Positions 1 to 9,145 are shown, numbered from the stretch's first letter. The stretch: 64,000 nucleotides of DNA from Streptomyces eurocidicus (GCF_002891295.1 NZ_LGUI01000004.1:434001-498000); one strand, 5' to 3'. Made by a program: numbers and translations. The notes: generated from the letters alone by a model not told the origin.

Positions 1-414
1 CACGACGAGACCCGGCACACGCTCGAAAGGCTGGAACTCGCCTCCTACGTCGATCTGTTCAGGGGCTGCCACCTGGGCTTCGAACCGACCGTCGAGGCGG
101 TCGGCCGCTGGTGGGACCTGTCGGCCCTGGCCAGGCAGCACCGCGCCTTCCTGACCGCCCACGAGCCCGTGCTGCACCGCTGGGCGCGGCGGCGGGCGCT
201 GCCGCCGCAGGACGCCTACCGGGACTATCTGCTGGCACTGGACTCCTGGCGGCGGCTGCCCTACGCGGATCCGGGGCTGCCGGCGGGGCTGCTGCCCGGG
301 GACTGGCCGGGCGTGCGGTCGGCGAAGGTGTTCGCGGGCCTGCACGCGCGGTTGCGGGACGCGGGGGCGAGGTTCGTGGAGGGGATCGTCGCCCCGCCGC
401 GTACCTCCCTGTAG
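1..414 (+). CDS. PaaX-family transcriptional regulator, C-terminal part (5' end outside window)
   Basis: Reading frame 1 is open from the first base to a TAG at 412-414, giving the last 137 residues of a protein whose start lies to the left. The segment resembles the C-terminal domain of PaaX-type repressors: a conserved RGCHLGFE stretch, a WWDLSALARQHRAF helix, and the late block YADPGLPAGLLPGDWPG, which in the family reads roughly R-DPGLP-ELLP-DWPG. PaaX proteins repress aromatic acid catabolism genes and respond to aryl-CoA thioesters. It converges on a two-gene unit that looks like aryl-CoA hydroxylation, so it may regulate that unit. The winged-helix N-terminus is not visible, so DNA binding cannot be checked here. 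Family call is fairly sure; effector and targets are inference. Confidence 0.75.
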   Translation, partial: HDETRHTLERLELASYVDLFRGCHLGFEPTVEAVGRWWDLSALARQHRAFLTAHEPVLHRWARRRALPPQDAYRDYLLALDSWRRLPYADPGLPAGLLPGDWPGVRSAKVFAGLHARLRDAGARFVEGIVAPPRTSL

Positions 415-447
415 CCGGCCGCCGCCCGGCGGGTGCGGGCGGTCCGT

Positions 448-2868
448 TCAGGCCCGCCTCCCCGTCGGCGGCTTGCGGCTGCCCGCGCGGTAGGGGGCGG
501 GCCACGGCGCGCCAGGACCCGTATAGCCCTGGTCGGCGGCGGCGTGCAGGGTCCAGTGGGGGTCGTAGAGGTGCGGGCGGGCGAGGGCGCAGAGGTCGGC
601 GCGGCCCGCCAGGATCAGCGAGTTGACGTCGTCCCAGGAGGAGATGGCGCCGACGGCGATGACCGGGACGCCCGCCTCGTGCCGGACGCGGTCGGCGAAC
701 GGCGTCTGGTACGAGCGGCCGTAGGCGGGCCGTTCGTGGGGGACGACCTGGCCGGTGGAGACGTCGAGGGCGTCGGCGCCGTGGGCGGCGAAGGCGCGAG
801 CGACGGCGACCGCGTCCTCGCCGGTGGTGCCGCCGTCCGCCCAGTCCGTGGCGGAGATCCGGACGGTCATGGGCCGGTCGGCGGGCCAGACGGCCCGTAC
901 GGCGTCGAAGACCTCCAGGGGGTAGCGCAGCCGGCCCGCGAGGTCGCCGCCGTAGGCGTCGGTGCGGTGGTTGGTGAGCGGGGAGAGGAAGGAGGAGAGC
1001 AGGTATCCGTGTGCGCAGTGGAGTTCGAGGAGGTCGAAGCCGGCGCGGGCGGCGGCCTCGGCGGAGCGGACGAACTCCTCGCGGATCCGGGCCATGGCGC
1101 CGGTGGTGAGGGCCCGCGGGGTCTGGCCGACGCCGGGCCGGTAGGGCAGTGGCGAGGGGGCGACGAGGGGCCAGTTGCCGCTGGGGAGCGGGTCGTCGAT
1201 GCCCTCCCACTGGCGCCGGGTGGAGCCCTTGCGGCCGGAGTGGCCGAGCTGGACGCCGAGCGCGGTGCCGGGCGCCTGGGTGTGGACGAAGTCGGTGATA
1301 CGCCGCCAGGCCGTCTCGTGCTCCGGTGCGTAGAGGCCCGCGCAGCCGGGGGTGATCCGGCCCCGGGCGCTGACGCAGACCATCTCGGTCATGACGAGCC
1401 CGGCGCCGCCGAGGGCACGGGCGCCGAGGTGGACGAGGTGGAAGTCGCCGGGGGTGCCGTCGACGGCGGAGTACATGTCCATCGGGGAGACCACGACGCG
1501 GTTGCGCAGGGTCAGGCCGCGCAGCCGGAAGGGCGTGAACATGGGCGGGGTGCCGGGCGGTACGCCGGCTTCCGCCTCGACGGAGGCGACGAAGCCGGGG
1601 TCGCGCAGCCGGAGGTTGTCATGGGTGACGCGGCGGCTGCGGGTGAGGAGGTCGAAGGCGAAGCGGCGCGGCGGACCGCCCGTGTGGAAGGAGAGGTCCT
1701 CGAACCACTCCAGGCTGGCGCGGGCGGCCCGCTGGGTGGACTCGACCACCGGGCGCCGCTCGGCCTCGTACGCGGCGAGGGCCCCGGGGACGTCGGGCCG
1801 CTCCCTGAGGTGGCCGGCGAGCGCCAGGGCGTCCTCGACGGCGAGCTTGGTGCCGGAGCCTATGGAGAAGTGGGCGGTGTGCGCGGCGTCGCCGAGCAGG
1901 ACGGTGTTGCCGTGGGACCAGTGGGCGTTGACGACGGTGCGGAAGGCGGTCCAGGTGGAGCGGTTGGCGCGCAGGGGGCGCCCGCCGAGGGCCTCGGCGA
2001 AGTACTTGCCGCAGGCCGCCACCGAGGCGGCCTCGTCACAGGCGTCGAGACCCGCGCGGCGCCACACCTCCTCGCGCATCTCGACGACGACCGTGCTGGC
2101 GCCGTCGGACGGGTCGTCCGACGGGCGGGAGTAGGGGTAGCCGTGCAGCTGCATCAGGCCGTGCTCGGTCTCGGTGATGTCGAAGCGGAAGGCGTCGAAC
2201 GCGAAGTCGGCGGAGAGCCAGATATAGCGGCAGCGGTGTGTGGTGAAGGTGGGGCGGAAGTGCTCCCGGTGGGCGTCGCGGGTGCGGCTGTGGACGCCGT
2301 CCGCGGCGATGACGAGGTCGTACGAGCGGGCCAGCTCGGCGGCGGGCGGGGCCTCCGCGCGGAAGCGGAGGTCGACGCCCAGCTCCCGGCAGCGCTCGTG
2401 GAGGAGCCCGAGGAGCCGGCGGCGGCCGAGGGCGGCGAAGCCGTGGCCGCCGGAGCGCAGGGTGGTGCCGCGGTGGACGACGTCGATCTCGTCCCAGCGG
2501 ACGAACTCGCGGCACAGCGCGGCGTAGACGTCGGGGTCGGCGCTCTCGATCCCGCCGAGGGTCTCGTCGGAGAGGACGACGCCGAAGCCGAAGGTGTCGT
2601 CGGGGGCGTTGCGCTCCCAGAGGGTGATCTCACGGGCGGGGGCGTGACGTTTCAGCAGGGCGGCGGCGTAGAGGCCGCCGGGGCCGCCGCCGATGACCGC
2701 GACGCGCCGGGCCAGGGGGGACTTCGCGGGGGCGATGACGGGGACCTGCCCGGGATCGTGCACGGGGGGCGCCACCGGGGGGCGCGTGGTGGCCTTCACA
2801 GGGTCGTGCACGGCGGGCGCCGCGGAAGTCATCACGGGGGTCACCGCGGGTTCCTTCACCGGAGTCAC
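448..2868 (-). CDS. Bifunctional salicylyl-CoA 5-hydroxylase-like FAD monooxygenase / OYE-type oxidoreductase
   Basis: About 806 residues in two flavin domains. After a Pro/Val-rich N-terminal stretch of about 50 residues comes an FAD-binding hydroxylase: GGGPGG dinucleotide motif near residue 58 and a late LLGDAAHTAHFSIGSG block that contacts the flavin. From about residue 440 the protein is an Old Yellow Enzyme-type FMN barrel (FRLRGLTLRNRVVVSPM, GVQLGHSGRKG, ELHCAHGYLLSSFLSP). The same fusion is known in actinobacteria as salicylyl-CoA 5-hydroxylase/oxidoreductase, feeding gentisate degradation. The GTG at 2868 overlaps the TGA of the upstream hydratase (GTGA), suggesting translational coupling. 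An in-frame ATG at 2832 is the alternative start and would drop part of the low-complexity leader. The substrate is inferred from family and neighbours; no salicylyl-CoA ligase or gentisate dioxygenase is in view. Confidence 0.8.
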   Translation of the reverse strand: MTPVKEPAVTPVMTSAAPAVHDPVKATTRPPVAPPVHDPGQVPVIAPAKSPLARRVAVIGGGPGGLYAAALLKRHAPAREITLWERNAPDDTFGFGVVLSDETLGGIESADPDVYAALCREFVRWDEIDVVHRGTTLRSGGHGFAALGRRRLLGLLHERCRELGVDLRFRAEAPPAAELARSYDLVIAADGVHSRTRDAHREHFRPTFTTHRCRYIWLSADFAFDAFRFDITETEHGLMQLHGYPYSRPSDDPSDGASTVVVEMREEVWRRAGLDACDEAASVAACGKYFAEALGGRPLRANRSTWTAFRTVVNAHWSHGNTVLLGDAAHTAHFSIGSGTKLAVEDALALAGHLRERPDVPGALAAYEAERRPVVESTQRAARASLEWFEDLSFHTGGPPRRFAFDLLTRSRRVTHDNLRLRDPGFVASVEAEAGVPPGTPPMFTPFRLRGLTLRNRVVVSPMDMYSAVDGTPGDFHLVHLGARALGGAGLVMTEMVCVSARGRITPGCAGLYAPEHETAWRRITDFVHTQAPGTALGVQLGHSGRKGSTRRQWEGIDDPLPSGNWPLVAPSPLPYRPGVGQTPRALTTGAMARIREEFVRSAEAAARAGFDLLELHCAHGYLLSSFLSPLTNHRTDAYGGDLAGRLRYPLEVFDAVRAVWPADRPMTVRISATDWADGGTTGEDAVAVARAFAAHGADALDVSTGQVVPHERPAYGRSYQTPFADRVRHEAGVPVIAVGAISSWDDVNSLILAGRADLCALARPHLYDPHWTLHAAADQGYTGPGAPWPAPYRAGSRKPPTGRRA

Positions 2869-3698
2869 CGCCCCCGCCACTCGGGCGGCCGCTTCCCGGT
2901 GAAGGCGGCGTGGAACTCGGCGTAGTCGGCGCTGTTCATCAGCAGCGCCTGGGTGGCCGCGTCGAGTTCGACGGCGGCGGCGAGGGGCATGTCGAGCTCG
3001 GCGGTCAGCAGGGCCTTGGTCTGGGCGTGGGCGAGTGCGGGGCCGTCGGCGAGGCGGCGGGCGAGGGCCGCGGCCTCGGTGTGGGCCGCGCCCTCGGCGG
3101 TGAGCCGGCTGATCAGGCCGATGCGCTCGGCCTCGGGGGCGGCCACGGGTTCGCCGAGCATCAGCAGCCGGGTGGCGTGGCCGAGACCGACGACGCGGGG
3201 CAGGAGGTAGGCGGCGCCCATGTCGCCGCCGGAGAGGCCGACCTTGGTGAAGAGGAAGGCGAAGCGCGCGGTGGGGTCGGCGACCCGGAAGTCGGCGGCG
3301 AGCGCGAGGACGGCGCCGGCCCCGGCGGCGACCCCGTGCACGGCGGCGATCACGGGGAAGGGGCACTCGCGTAAGGAGCGGACGACCTGTCCGGTCATCC
3401 GGTTGAAGTCGAGGAGCCGGCCGGTGTCCATGGCCAGGGTGGCGCCGATGATGTCGTCGACGTCACCGCCGGAGCAGAAGCCCCGGCCCTCGCCACCGAG
3501 CACCAGGGCGCGCACGGAGCCGTCGCGGGCCAGTTCGGGCAGCAGGTCGCGCAGGTCGGCGTAGGCGCCGAAGGTGAGGGCGTTGAGCTTGCCGGGGCGC
3601 GCGAAGGTGACGGTCGCGACGCCGGCGTCGAGGGTCAGGCGCAGGTGCCGCCAGTCCTCGGTGGGGGTCCGGTTCGCCGATCCGGTGAAAGGACTCAT
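2865..3698 (-). CDS. Enoyl-CoA hydratase/isomerase family protein
   Basis: 277 residues, the usual crotonase length. The oxyanion-hole regions are visible: GRGFCSGGDVDD near residue 75 and HGVAAGAGAVLALAADFRVA near residue 120. FTKVGLSGGDMGAAYLLPRVVG is the following active-site stretch, and the C-terminus ends in the family's FTGKRPPEW motif. The ATG at 3698 is preceded by GAAGGAGG at a suitable distance. The gene is first in a two-gene minus-strand unit, and its stop codon overlaps the start of the flavin hydroxylase. Crotonase-fold enzymes act on CoA thioesters (hydration, isomerisation or ring opening). With an aryl-CoA hydroxylase next door, a role in degrading aromatic acyl-CoA compounds is likely, but the exact reaction cannot be read from sequence. 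Confidence 0.85.
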   Translation of the reverse strand: MSPFTGSANRTPTEDWRHLRLTLDAGVATVTFARPGKLNALTFGAYADLRDLLPELARDGSVRALVLGGEGRGFCSGGDVDDIIGATLAMDTGRLLDFNRMTGQVVRSLRECPFPVIAAVHGVAAGAGAVLALAADFRVADPTARFAFLFTKVGLSGGDMGAAYLLPRVVGLGHATRLLMLGEPVAAPEAERIGLISRLTAEGAAHTEAAALARRLADGPALAHAQTKALLTAELDMPLAAAVELDAATQALLMNSADYAEFHAAFTGKRPPEWRGR

Positions 3699-3764
3699 GG
3701 GGCGGCGGCCTCCTTCAGCCGGGGCTGTCGGGCGAGTGCCTGTGCCGTGAAGTTATCACCGGTA

Positions 3765-3780
3765 CGTGACTGTCGTCACG
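3765..3780. promoter_or_regulatory. Inverted repeat upstream of the hydratase/hydroxylase unit, candidate operator
   Basis: CGTGAC and GTCACG arms separated by four bases lie about 70 bp upstream of the hydratase ATG, in the only non-coding space that could hold that unit's promoter. The position fits an operator for the local PaaX-like or another repressor. No direct evidence ties it to a given protein. Confidence 0.35.
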
Positions 3781-3827
3781 AGTGCGCGATAGCGCCTGGC
3801 GGCGCGGGCGGGTGGGCCGGCGGGGGA

Positions 3828-3898
3828 TTTTCCCCTACCCGCCCCTTCCCGAACCGGGGCTCCGCCCCGGACCCCGGTCCTCAATCGCCGGACGGGCT
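3828..3898. repeat. Dispersed intergenic repeat, copy 1
   Basis: A run beginning TTTTCCCCTACCCGCCCCTT, followed by a small GC hairpin (CCGGGGC-TCC-GCCCCGG, 3854-3870), then a TCAATCGCCGGACGGGCT tail. The same arrangement occurs at 24966-25057. Similar elements are common between Streptomyces genes; both copies here lie just 3' of minus-strand genes or next to their stops. Confidence 0.6.
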
Positions 3899-3918
3899 TG
3901 TTCTTCGAGCCCGTCCGG
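3888..3918 (-). terminator. Hairpin terminator after the ornithine carbamoyltransferase gene
   Basis: Perfect 11-bp stem (3888-3898 with 3908-3918) around a nine-base loop, beginning seven bases beyond the OTC stop codon. Its left arm is the end of the dispersed repeat, so the repeat supplies half of the terminator. Confidence 0.65.
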
Positions 3919-3925
3919 TATCGCC

Positions 3926-4930
3926 TCAGTCCCGCGCCAGCGTCGCCACCAGCACGGCCTTGATCGTGTGCATCCGGTTCTCCGCCTGGTCGAAGACGAC
4001 CGAGTGCGGGGACTCGAAGACCTCGTCCGTGACCTCCAGGGACGTCAGGCCGTGCCGCTCGTGGATCTCCCGGGCGACCGTGGTCCCGAGGTCGTGGAAG
4101 GCGGGCAGGCAGTGCAGGAACTTCACCGCGGGGTTGCCGGTGGCGCGCAGGACGTCCATGGTCACGGCGTACGGCGCGAGCAGCGCGATCCGCGCGTCCC
4201 AGACCTCCTTGGGCTCCCCCATCGACACCCAGACGTCCGTGGCGACGAAGTCCGCGCCCCGGACGCCCTCGGCGACGTCCGCGGTGAGGGTGATCCGGGC
4301 GCCGCTCACGGCGGCGAGCCGGCGGGCCACGGCCACGATCTCCGGGTCGGGCCAGAGCTCCTCGGGGGCCACGATCCGCACGTCCATGCCGAGGAGGGCA
4401 CCGGTGACGAGGTAGGAGTTGCCCATGTTGTAGCGGGCGTCGCCGAGGTAGGCGTAGGCGACGTGCTCCAGGGACTTGGCCGTGTGCTCGGACATGGTGA
4501 GGACGTCGGCGAGCATCTGCGTGGGGTGCCACTCGTCGGTGAGGCCGTTGAAGACGGGGACCCCGGCGTGGGCGGCCAGCTGCTCCAGGATGTGCTGGCC
4601 GTGGCCCCGGTACTCGATGGCGTCGAACATCCGGCCGAGGACCCGCGCGGTGTCCTTGACCGACTCCTTGTGGCCGATCTGGGAGCCCGCCGGGTCGAGG
4701 TAGGTGGTCCGGGCGCCCTGGTCCGCCGCGGCGACCTCGAAGGCGCAGCGGGTGCGGGTCGAGGTCTTCTCGAAGACCAGCGCGATATGCCGGCCGCGCA
4801 GCAGAGGCTCCTCGACGCCCGTCCGCTTGGCCGCCTTGAGCTCGGCGGCGAGCTCCACGAGACCGTGGAACTCCTCGGCGGTGAAGTCCGTCTCCTTGAG
4901 GAAGTGGCGGCCCTTGAGGTCTGTCGCCAT
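3926..4930 (-). CDS. arcB: Ornithine carbamoyltransferase, catabolic (ArcB) type
   Basis: 334 residues. The carbamoyl-phosphate site STRTR sits at residues 57-61 within FEKTSTRTRCAFEVAA; the partner motifs GHKESVKDTARVLGRM and the ornithine/catalytic HCLPAFHD (near 272) are intact. The enzyme interconverts citrulline plus phosphate with ornithine plus carbamoyl phosphate. Its placement 60 bp downstream of arginine deiminase, with no other gene between, indicates the arginine deiminase pathway: citrulline made upstream is split here to give carbamoyl phosphate for ATP. FEKTSTRTRCAFEVAA also resembles catabolic ArcB proteins. The ATG at 4930 has GGAG nine bases upstream. No carbamate kinase or arginine/ornithine antiporter is in the window, so the pathway is completed elsewhere or this enzyme also serves biosynthesis. 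Confidence 0.92.
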   Translation of the reverse strand: MATDLKGRHFLKETDFTAEEFHGLVELAAELKAAKRTGVEEPLLRGRHIALVFEKTSTRTRCAFEVAAADQGARTTYLDPAGSQIGHKESVKDTARVLGRMFDAIEYRGHGQHILEQLAAHAGVPVFNGLTDEWHPTQMLADVLTMSEHTAKSLEHVAYAYLGDARYNMGNSYLVTGALLGMDVRIVAPEELWPDPEIVAVARRLAAVSGARITLTADVAEGVRGADFVATDVWVSMGEPKEVWDARIALLAPYAVTMDVLRATGNPAVKFLHCLPAFHDLGTTVAREIHERHGLTSLEVTDEVFESPHSVVFDQAENRMHTIKAVLVATLARD

Positions 4931-4990
4931 GGGGTGGGCTCCTAGCTCGCGACTGCGGGAAAATGGAACTGTATACGACGCACCGCATCG

Positions 4991-6283
4991 CTATGCAGCC
5001 GGGTGGGTGGAACCGCCTCCCGGGACGCCACCGGCACCGGCCGCCCGCGCGACCGTCGCGCCCACGGGGTCCCGCTCCAGGGGACAGCTCATGCAGCGCG
5101 GCCCGCCCCTGCCGCGCCCCAGCTCGCTGCCCGGGATCGTGATGACCTCGATCCCATTTTTACGCAGATGGGTGTTGGTCGTCGCGTTCCGCTCGTAGGC
5201 GACGACCACACCCGGCTCGATGGCCAGCACATTGCAGCCGTCGTCCCACTGCTCCCGCTCCGCCGCGTGCACGTCCTGCGTCGCGGTGAGCACCCGGATC
5301 GAGTCGAGCCCCAGGGCCGCCGCGATGGCCCGGTGCATATGCTCCGGGGGGTGGTCGGAGACCTTCAGCTCGCGCTCCCCGGCGCCCGGCGCGATCGTGT
5401 ACGAGCGGAGCATGCCGAGCCCCGCGTACTGCGTGAAGGTGTCGCCGTCCACCATGGTCATCACCGTGTCCAGGTGCATGAACGCCCGCCGCTTGGGCAT
5501 GTCCAGGGCCACGATGGTGCGGGCGGAACCGGCGGCGAAGAGCCGGTGGGCGAGCATCTCCACGGCCTGCGGCGTGGTCCGCTCGCTCATCCCGATCAGC
5601 ACCGCGCCCTCGCCGATCACCAGGACGTCGCCGCCCTCGATCGTCGACGGATAGGCCGCCTGCCCCTCGGACCAGACATGGAAGCCGCCCGGGGAGAACA
5701 TCGGGTGGTGTCGGTAGACGGCCTCGTAGTGCACCGTCTCGTGCCAGCGGGCCGGCCAGCGCATGGCGTTCACGCACACCCCGTCGTAGATCCAGGCGGA
5801 GGTGTCCCGGGTGAAGAGGTGGTTGGGCAGCGGGTTGATCAGGAAGTCGTCCAGCTCCATGGCGTGGAAGCGGACGGAGACCGGCTCCGGGTAGCGCTCC
5901 AGGAACTCCCGCTTGGTCATCCCGCCGACCAGCCAGGAGCCCAGCTCGGCGGCCGGCAGCCCGTCGAAGGCGGCCCGCAGGTGGCCGGTGGCGAGCGGCC
6001 CGTACTCCTTCTCGTCGAAGACCCGGTCCAGGACGAGCGAGCGCGCCCCCGGCCACTCCAGGCTCTCGTCCAGCAGGTCCTGGAAGAAGTGGACCTCGAC
6101 CCCGCGCTCGCGCAGCACGTCCGCGAAGCCGTCGTGCTCGGCACGGGCCCGCCGCACCCACAGCACGTCGTCGAAGAGCAGGGCATCCTTGTTGGACGGG
6201 GTGAGCCGCTTCAGCTCCAGACCGGGCCGGTGCAGTATGACGCGGCGCAGCCGCCCGGCCTCGGAATCGACATGGAATCCCAT
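4991..6283 (-). CDS. arcA: Arginine deiminase
   Basis: 430 residues, normal for the family. Key motifs in order: early SEAGRLRRVILHRPG, FTRDTSAWI with the substrate-binding acid, HLDTVMTMVDGD with the catalytic histidine near residue 268, and GRGGPRCMSCPLERD near residue 396, holding the nucleophilic cysteine. It hydrolyses arginine to citrulline and ammonia in the cytoplasm. The ATG at 6283 is chosen because it starts the conserved MGFHVDSEAG; an in-frame ATG at 6316 would add eleven residues without conservation, and GGGGAG is unusually close to 6283. It is first in a two-gene unit with ornithine carbamoyltransferase. The space back to the Pnkp terminator (6284-6370) must contain the promoter; I saw no clear -10/-35 pair there. 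Confidence 0.92.
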   Translation of the reverse strand: MGFHVDSEAGRLRRVILHRPGLELKRLTPSNKDALLFDDVLWVRRARAEHDGFADVLRERGVEVHFFQDLLDESLEWPGARSLVLDRVFDEKEYGPLATGHLRAAFDGLPAAELGSWLVGGMTKREFLERYPEPVSVRFHAMELDDFLINPLPNHLFTRDTSAWIYDGVCVNAMRWPARWHETVHYEAVYRHHPMFSPGGFHVWSEGQAAYPSTIEGGDVLVIGEGAVLIGMSERTTPQAVEMLAHRLFAAGSARTIVALDMPKRRAFMHLDTVMTMVDGDTFTQYAGLGMLRSYTIAPGAGERELKVSDHPPEHMHRAIAAALGLDSIRVLTATQDVHAAEREQWDDGCNVLAIEPGVVVAYERNATTNTHLRKNGIEVITIPGSELGRGRGGPRCMSCPLERDPVGATVARAAGAGGVPGGGSTHPAA

Positions 6284-6370
6284 CTCCCCATCCTGACCCC
6301 GGCGGGCCGTGATCACGCAGATCCGGCGCGGGACACGGCCGTGGCGGGCGACGGTTGCGCGCGTGCGGCG

Positions 6371-6406
6371 GAGGGGGCCCGGCGGCGACCGCCGCCGGGC
6401 CCCCTC
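6371..6406 (-). terminator. Strong hairpin terminator after pnkp
   Basis: Perfect 16-bp GC-rich stem (6371-6386 with 6391-6406) and a four-base loop, seven bases beyond the Pnkp stop. It separates the RNA repair unit from the arginine deiminase unit. No T-run follows, as is usual for Streptomyces. Confidence 0.75.
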
Positions 6407-6412
6407 CCCGGC

Positions 6413-9145
6413 CTACAGCCGGGGGTCCACCGGCTCGGACTCCAGCGCCAGGACCGCGAAGACCGCCTCGTGGACCCGCCACAGCGGCTCCCCCGCCGCC
6501 AGCCGGTCCAGCGCCTCCAGGCCGAGCGCGTACTCCCGCAGGGCGAGGGAGCGCTTGTGGCCGAGGGCGCGCTCGCGCAGCCGGGCGAGGTTGTCGGGGC
6601 GGGTGTACTCGGGGCCGTAGACGATCCGCAGGTACTCCCGGCCGCGGCACTTCACGCCGGGCTGGACGAGCCGGCCGTCGGCGCGCTCGGCGAGCCCCTG
6701 GAGGGGCTTGACGACCATGCCCTCGCCGCCCGCGCCGGTGAGCTCCAGCCACCAGCGCGTTCCGGCGGCGACGGACTCCTCGTCCCCGGTGTCGACGACG
6801 AGGCGGCGGGTGGGGGCGAGCAGCCGGTTCCGGTACACGGATCCGGCGCCGTCGGCCGCGGACCGCTCCGCCGCGATCATCCGGTCGATCAGCGCCAGCT
6901 GCTCGTCGTGCGGCAGCCCGGCCAGGCTGCGGCCCCGGGCGGCCAGGATCTGGAACGGCGCCATACGGATGCCGTCGAGGCCGTCCGTGCCCGGAGTGCC
7001 GCGCGTGCCAGGCCGCTCGCGGCCGGTCTCCTCGGCCTCGCCCGGCCAACCGCGCCCGGCGTCGCCCACCGGCCAGCAGTAGCGGCCGTACGCCTCCGTG
7101 AACGCCCGCGCGTCCTCGGCCCGCTCGCGCTGCCGGCCGAGCGGCCCGGAGACGTCCACGCCACGGGCCGCGGCGGCCTCCAGGGCGGCCAGCGCCGCGG
7201 GCAGGGCCGCGCCGGCCGCGGCGCCGACGGCCGCGTACTGATGGCGCAGCAGCCCGGCGGCCTTCAGCGACCAGGGCATCAGCTCGGCGTCCAGCAGCAG
7301 CCAGTCGGTGTCCAGCTCCTCCCACAGGCCGGCCCCGCAGACCGCCTCGCGCAGCCGGCCGAGGACCCGCCCGGCCGTCGCGGGGTCGTCGAAGAACGGC
7401 CGGCCGGTGCGGGTGTACACGGCGCCGGTCGCGCCGTCGGCCGCGCCGAAGCGCTCGCGCGCCACATCCGCGTCACGGCAGACGAGCGCCACCGCGCGGG
7501 ACCCCATGTGCTTCTCCTCGCACACCACCTCGCGCACGCCGTCGGCCCGGTAGGCGGCGAACGCCTCGGCCGGGTGCTCCAGATAGCCGTCCTCCTTCGA
7601 GGTCGCGCACGGTGCCATGGTCGGCGGGAGGTAGGGCAGCAGCCGGGGGTCGACGGCGAAGCGGCTCATCACCTCCAGGGCGGCCGCGGCGTTCTCCTCC
7701 TTCACGGCCACCCGGCCCATGCGCCGGGTCTCGACGACCCGGCGGCCGGTGACGTCCGTCAGGTCCAGCGGGCGGCCGTCGGCCCCGCCGGGCGCCTCGC
7801 TCGCCAGCGGCTTCACCGGTTCGTACCAGACCCGCTCGGCGGGTACGTCCACGAGCTCGCGCTCGGGCCAGCGCAGGGCCGTCATCCGGCCGCCGAAGAC
7901 GGCGCCGGTGTCGAGGCAGATGGTGTTGTTCAGCCAGGTGGCCGACGGGGTCGGGGTGTGGCCGTAGACGACGGCGGCGCGGCCCCGGTAGTCCTCGGCC
8001 CAGGGGTAGCGCACGGGCAGGCCGAACTCGTCGGTCTCGCCCGTCGTGTCGCCGTACAGGGCGTGCGAGCGGACCCGGCCGGAGGTGCGGCCGTGGTACT
8101 TCTCCGGCAGGCCGGCGTGGCAGACGACGAGCCCGCCGCCGTCCAGTACGTAGTGGCTGACCAGCGACTCGATGAACTCCCGCACCCGCTCGCGGAACTC
8201 CGGGTCGGCGGCGTCCTCCCGCTCCAGCTGCTCGATCGTCTCGGCGAGGCCGTGGGAGGGCCGGACCGTGCGGCCCTTGAGGTGGCGGCCGAGCTTGTTC
8301 TCGTGGTTGCCCGGGACGCACAGGGCGTGCCCGGCGGCGACCATGCCCATGACCAGGCGCAGCACGCCGGGGCTGTCGGGGCCGCGGTCGACGAGGTCGC
8401 CGACGAAGACGGCGGTGCGCCCGCCGGGGTGCGCGGCGTCCACCGGCCGGCCGGCGGCGTCGCGGACGAGGGCGTAGCCCAGCTTCGTCAGCAGGGTCTC
8501 CAGCTCGGAGCGGCAGCCGTGGATGTCGCCGACGATGTCGAACGGGCCGGTGAGGTGGCGCAGGTCGTTGAACCGGCGCTCCAGGACGATCTCGGCGGAC
8601 TCCGCCTCGGCGACGCCGCGCAGCACGTGCACCTTACGGAAGCCCTCGCGCTCCAGGTGGCGCAGGGAGCGGCGGAGTTCCCGCTGGTGGCGCTGGACGA
8701 CATGGCGGGGCAGGGTGGCGCGCTCGGGGCGGGCGGCGTTGCGGGCGGCGCAGACGGCCTCGGGCATGTCGAGGACGACGGCCACGGGCAGCACGTCGTG
8801 CTCGCGCGCCAGCCGGACGAGCTGCTTGCGGCTCTCGGGCTGGACGTTGGTGGCGTCGACGACCGTCAGCCGGCCGGCGGCGAGCCGCTTTCCGGCGATG
8901 TGGTGCAGGACGTCGAAGGCGTCGGCGCTGACGCTCTGGTCGTTCTCGTCGTCACCGACCAGGCCGCGGCAGAAGTCCGAGGACAGGACCTGGGTGGGCT
9001 TGAAGTGGCGGGCGGCGAAGGTGGACTTGCCGGATCCGGTGGCGCCGACGAGGACGACGAGGGAGAGATCGGGGACGGCGAGGACGCGAGGCTTCTCCGG
9101 GCCGTCGCCGGGGGCGGCCGTCGGGGTGGCGGGGCTGGTGGTCAT
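6413..9145 (-). CDS. pnkp: Polynucleotide kinase-phosphatase Pnkp (RNA repair)
   Basis: 910 residues with the three-domain layout of bacterial Pnkp. The N-terminal 5'-kinase has P-loop GATGSGKST at residues 34-42. The central metallophosphatase has GDIHGC (about 206), GDLVDRGPDS and GNHENKLG (about 280). The C-terminal ligase-like adenylyltransferase has EEKHMGSRAV (about 544), whose lysine is the nucleotidyl acceptor. The protein heals RNA ends (2',3'-cyclic phosphate removal, 5' phosphorylation) and adenylylates them for sealing. Its ATG overlaps the Hen1 TGA (ATGA), so the two are translationally coupled, as in known Pnkp/Hen1 pairs that repair RNAs cut by ribotoxins. All motifs look intact. 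A strong terminator follows directly, so the unit probably ends here. Confidence 0.93.
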   Translation of the reverse strand: MTTSPATPTAAPGDGPEKPRVLAVPDLSLVVLVGATGSGKSTFAARHFKPTQVLSSDFCRGLVGDDENDQSVSADAFDVLHHIAGKRLAAGRLTVVDATNVQPESRKQLVRLAREHDVLPVAVVLDMPEAVCAARNAARPERATLPRHVVQRHQRELRRSLRHLEREGFRKVHVLRGVAEAESAEIVLERRFNDLRHLTGPFDIVGDIHGCRSELETLLTKLGYALVRDAAGRPVDAAHPGGRTAVFVGDLVDRGPDSPGVLRLVMGMVAAGHALCVPGNHENKLGRHLKGRTVRPSHGLAETIEQLEREDAADPEFRERVREFIESLVSHYVLDGGGLVVCHAGLPEKYHGRTSGRVRSHALYGDTTGETDEFGLPVRYPWAEDYRGRAAVVYGHTPTPSATWLNNTICLDTGAVFGGRMTALRWPERELVDVPAERVWYEPVKPLASEAPGGADGRPLDLTDVTGRRVVETRRMGRVAVKEENAAAALEVMSRFAVDPRLLPYLPPTMAPCATSKEDGYLEHPAEAFAAYRADGVREVVCEEKHMGSRAVALVCRDADVARERFGAADGATGAVYTRTGRPFFDDPATAGRVLGRLREAVCGAGLWEELDTDWLLLDAELMPWSLKAAGLLRHQYAAVGAAAGAALPAALAALEAAAARGVDVSGPLGRQRERAEDARAFTEAYGRYCWPVGDAGRGWPGEAEETGRERPGTRGTPGTDGLDGIRMAPFQILAARGRSLAGLPHDEQLALIDRMIAAERSAADGAGSVYRNRLLAPTRRLVVDTGDEESVAAGTRWWLELTGAGGEGMVVKPLQGLAERADGRLVQPGVKCRGREYLRIVYGPEYTRPDNLARLRERALGHKRSLALREYALGLEALDRLAAGEPLWRVHEAVFAVLALESEPVDPRL

